This document shows, in pieces, positions 6,956 to 8,704 of a stretch of 8,704 bases of DNA. Position numbers and translations under genes: made by a program. Each line of letters starts with the position of its first letter. Position 1 is the first letter of the stretch. The notes beneath the pieces were generated by a model, which saw only the letters and a list, made by a program, of their open reading frames with translations, was not told the origin of the DNA and searched no databases. The stretch comes from BMS3Bbin07 sp036244995 (lineage in GTDB: Bacteria > Nitrospirota > Thermodesulfovibrionia > Thermodesulfovibrionales > JdFR-85): the NCBI GenBank assembly GCA_036244995.1, contig BTTF01000086.1:1-8704 (forward strand). The letters are read 5' to 3'.

Positions 6956-7483
6956 TCACTCCTTATACCTCTCCATCTCTGAATATATGCAGCCACAGTA
7001 TTTCTGCCTGTAAAGACCAAGTTCTTTTGAGATTTTCATTCCGGCCTTCCAGCCGGGCCTGAAGTCCTCGATGAAGAATTCGATATTATACCTCTCCTGC
7101 AGGCCCTGTCCTGTCTCTATAATCCTGTCGAACTTCTGATAGGGACTGACGAGCAGGCTTGTTGTAAAACCATCCATACCAAGTTTCCCGGCCATCCGGG
7201 CTGTCTCTTCGAGACGGACCTGATAACAGTAGGAACAACGGCTCTCCTCCCTGTAGGCGACCTCCCTTACGAATTCCCTGAGCCCATAATCTTCAATATA
7301 CTGAATATCGAGTTTCCAGGATTTCTGCAGTTCCCTGAGGGCATTAAGCCTTGCGCTGTATTCAGTGAAGGGGTGGATGTTCGGATTGTACCATAACCCC
7401 TGGACCTCTATGCCCCTGTCTTTAAGAGTTTTTAGTGGATAGAGTGCACAGTTGGCACAGCATATATGCATAAGGAGGTGCAT
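6956..7483 (-). CDS. queH: Epoxyqueuosine reductase QueH
   Basis: Iron-sulfur enzyme of the DUF208/COG1636 family that reduces epoxyqueuosine-tRNA to queuosine-tRNA, the last step of the pathway; it replaces the unrelated, cobalamin-dependent QueG in many bacteria. Length is 175 residues, as usual for compact QueH. Cysteine motifs are in the expected order: HICCANCALYP (6-16, C8, C9, C12), CSYCYQVRLEETA (83-95, C83, C86) and YCGC (162-165, C163, C165). WYNPNIHPFTEY (31-42) and FTTSLLVSPYQ (106-116) are further family blocks. The ATG at 7483 is used although no Shine-Dalgarno precedes it; a good promoter would give a leader of only about ten bases. An in-frame Met at residue 5 is possible, but it also lacks a ribosome binding site. 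Followed at once by the DUF2905 gene; queA lies further downstream on the same strand. Confidence 0.95.
   Translation of the reverse strand: MHLLMHICCANCALYPLKTLKDRGIEVQGLWYNPNIHPFTEYSARLNALRELQKSWKLDIQYIEDYGLREFVREVAYREESRCSYCYQVRLEETARMAGKLGMDGFTTSLLVSPYQKFDRIIETGQGLQERYNIEFFIEDFRPGWKAGMKISKELGLYRQKYCGCIYSEMERYKE
6959..6963 (-). promoter_or_regulatory. Shine-Dalgarno AGGAG inside queH for the DUF2905 GTG start
   Basis: AGGAG is formed by the last two sense codons of queH (AAG GAG) on the minus strand, directly before its TGA, and lies seven bases upstream of the GTG at 6951. It decides the start of the DUF2905 gene and indicates coupled translation. Confidence 0.65.
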
Positions 7484-7499
7484 TGGTCTACTGATATTT

Positions 7500-7529
7500 A
7501 GTATAATTCCTTTAGCACTATTATATCAA
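7500..7529 (-). promoter_or_regulatory. Predicted sigma-70 promoter for queH
   Basis: On the minus strand a -35 box TTGATA (7529-7524) and a -10 box TATACT (7505-7500), each one base from consensus, are separated by 18 bases. Transcription would start near 7493, only about ten bases before the queH ATG, which fits the lack of a Shine-Dalgarno there. The outer base of the -35 box is the first base of the inverted-repeat element at 7529-7680. Prediction from sequence only. Confidence 0.5.
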
Positions 7530-7680
7530 TTGATGAAGTCGTAAAAAGTTTGAAAATGACGTTTTTTGTCATTGCGAGGGAAGCGAAGCAATCTCTATGC
7601 GTCTGATTTTAAAACAGATTGCTTCGTCACTTTGTTCCTCGCAATGACAGTGATGGACTTTTTACGAGTCTGTCATCAAT
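7529..7680. repeat. MITE-like imperfect inverted repeat, about 152 bases
   Basis: Two long arms mirror each other in the same modular order. The tips ATTGATGA (7529-7536) and TCATCAAT (7673-7680) match. Next come TCGTAAAAAGT (7539-7549) with its complement at 7657-7667, then TGTCATTGCGAGG (7567-7579) with 7637-7649, then CGAAGCAATCT (7584-7594) with 7616-7626, each pair perfect. Short unequal spacers separate the blocks, and the centre holds a TTTTAAAA core. No reading frame of note lies inside. The core words (GTCATTGCGAGG, CGAAGCAATCT, TCGTAAAAAGT) are, from memory, typical of dispersed palindromic repeats in several bacterial groups, so this is probably a non-autonomous mobile or REP-like element. 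No clear target-site duplication is seen. It would also fold into a long hairpin in RNA from either strand. Confidence 0.8.
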
Positions 7681-7701
7681 TCATTTCCGTCCGAAAAGTT
7701 T

Positions 7702-8704
7702 ATGACGATACGCACTAATAAAAAAATCCTGATTACCAGTCTTCTATGTCTGACCTGCCTTCTTGGCACAGCAGGCACAGTCAGGGGGGTTGAGAGACCC
7801 CTCTTTGAGGGACCCCTCAATATAAGAAACAGCTTCCCGCTGTTTCTTGCAATTGGAAATCCTTCAATTATATCTGCCAAGGGTGAAAACTCCATTGACC
7901 TCAATCTCATGTATTCAAGCACTTATCTTGTTAATACCTCACGATCATGGTCCTTCAACCTTGATTTGGAGGCTACAATTATTGATTTACAGATAAAAAA
8001 ACTTTTTTTTGATGATTCGGTCGAGATAAGTCTCGACCTTCCTGTTTTAAGTTTTAACAGCGGTTTTCTGGATGGTTTTCTGGAGTCCTATCACAGTGCC
8101 TTTGGTTTTCCTGATTATGGCAGGAGCAACAGACCCCCTAATGATTTCCTGTTTGAGGTCAGCCATAACGGCAGGACGGTTGTATCCGGTAGATCCGGGG
8201 AGATAGCATTAGGTGATATAAAGATGGGAATTAAAAAGGCTCTCTACAGCAAAGACCCTTATATAAGTATTTACGGGTCAGTCGAATTCCCCACAGGTGA
8301 TCCGAAAGGCGGTTACGGAAACGGGGCACTTGATACAAGCGTTGCCCTGCTCGTAAATAAAGGCATTGGTGACAGTGTCATGACATACTTCAATGCAGGT
8401 GCTGTCTTTACTGATAGTTTCAGGGCTGAAGAGACGATCGACCTTGAGAACTATCTTTATGGTGCAGCAGGTGTGGAGTGGCTTTATTCCAATACCCTTT
8501 CGCTTAATACCCAGTTTTTTATTCAGGGTTCGCCTTTCAGGAATACAGGCATCAGGGCCATAGATGAAGTTGCTACTATCCTGAGCTTTGGCGGCAGATA
8601 CAGGATTAATCATGAAAAATCCCTGGAATTTTCCTTCTCGGAAGATACAAATACTGCCGGAGCCCCTGATTTTATGGTCGGATTCGGATACAGATATAAG
8701 TTTT
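7702..8704 (+). CDS. DUF3187-family outer-membrane beta-barrel protein (stop codon beyond the window)
   Basis: This frame is open from ATG 7702 to the window edge: 334 complete codons plus a T. A signal peptide is visible (MTIRTNKKILITSLLCLTCL, then GTAGTVRG), followed by the GPLNIRNSFPLFLAIGNP block (37-54), a typical DUF3187 opening. FLDGFLESYHSAFGFPDYGR (122-141) and YGSVEFPTGD (191-200) are further family-like blocks. The rest alternates hydrophobic and polar residues with frequent Gly and aromatic residues, as in beta-strands. The last residues read GFGYRYKF; a terminal Phe is the normal signature of an outer-membrane barrel, so the T at 8704 probably begins the stop codon. No biochemical role is known for the family. 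An in-frame stop (TGA 7651-7653) lies upstream with no other ATG between. The ribosome binding site is weak (GAAAAG close to the ATG). The gene is divergent from queH. Confidence 0.85.
   Translation, partial: MTIRTNKKILITSLLCLTCLLGTAGTVRGVERPLFEGPLNIRNSFPLFLAIGNPSIISAKGENSIDLNLMYSSTYLVNTSRSWSFNLDLEATIIDLQIKKLFFDDSVEISLDLPVLSFNSGFLDGFLESYHSAFGFPDYGRSNRPPNDFLFEVSHNGRTVVSGRSGEIALGDIKMGIKKALYSKDPYISIYGSVEFPTGDPKGGYGNGALDTSVALLVNKGIGDSVMTYFNAGAVFTDSFRAEETIDLENYLYGAAGVEWLYSNTLSLNTQFFIQGSPFRNTGIRAIDEVATILSFGGRYRINHEKSLEFSFSEDTNTAGAPDFMVGFGYRYKF

Noticed and set aside
7472..7480. AAGGAGGTG on the plus strand, a perfect ribosome-binding-site word
   Set aside because: It is the complement of the CACCTCC codons at the start of queH and no usable plus-strand ATG/GTG/TTG frame follows.
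7529..7680. CRISPR or intrinsic terminator reading of the inverted repeat
   Set aside because: There are two mirror-image arms, not direct repeats with spacers, and no T-run follows a compact GC stem on either strand.
7662..7922. Minus-strand open frame of 86 codons
   Set aside because: It is antisense to the start of the DUF3187 gene, whose plus-strand frame has a signal peptide and family motifs.
8278..8613. Minus-strand open frame of 111 codons
   Set aside because: It is antisense to the DUF3187 barrel region; no domain and no initiation signal.

Overview
The window reads as bacterial chromosome from a diderm (Gram-negative-type), moderate-GC organism. A beta-barrel outer-membrane protein gene, a SPOR-domain protein and a phoH–pgpH–ybeY–dgkA block occur together. 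The protein style, with a QueH-type queuosine enzyme and a SpoIID-like protein in a non-Firmicute setting, suggests Nitrospirota (Thermodesulfovibrio-like) or a related deep diderm lineage. That placement is inference from protein character, not from a marker gene.

Bases 1-115 hold no gene I can support; they follow the last minus-strand gene. Bases 116-6951 and 6956-7483 carry nine minus-strand genes, read from right to left: queH (epoxyqueuosine reductase), a small DUF2905 membrane protein, a 173-base gap filled by a palindromic element, a SpoIID/LytB-like secreted protein, queA (last-but-one step of queuosine synthesis), a SPOR-domain membrane protein, phoH, a short form of the 7TM-HD c-di-AMP phosphodiesterase PgpH, ybeY, and a DgkA-PAP2 fusion. 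From queA onward the genes touch or overlap (4-base ATGA overlap, 4-base gap, then overlaps of about 77, 83 and 23 bases), so they are very probably one operon with coupled translation. The order phoH-pgpH-ybeY-dgkA is the one known from Bacillus and its relatives.

Bases 7484-7701 separate this block from a plus-strand gene. The gap holds a good sigma-70-type promoter for queH and a 152-base imperfect inverted repeat of the kind that occurs in many copies in some genomes. The plus-strand gene (7702 to the right edge) encodes a DUF3187-family outer-membrane beta-barrel; it lacks only its stop codon, as its last visible residue is the terminal Phe typical of such proteins.

Three themes connect the genes: tRNA wobble-base modification (queA, queH), RNA and ribosome upkeep (phoH, ybeY), and the cell envelope (SpoIID-like and SPOR proteins acting on peptidoglycan, PgpH in c-di-AMP turnover, DgkA-PAP2 in lipid-carrier phosphate chemistry, DUF3187 in the outer membrane). 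I see no new defence, mobile or biosynthetic system. The more unusual material is the two intergenic inverted-repeat elements, the DgkA-PAP2 fusion, the PgpH without its usual extracellular domain, and the long gene overlaps.
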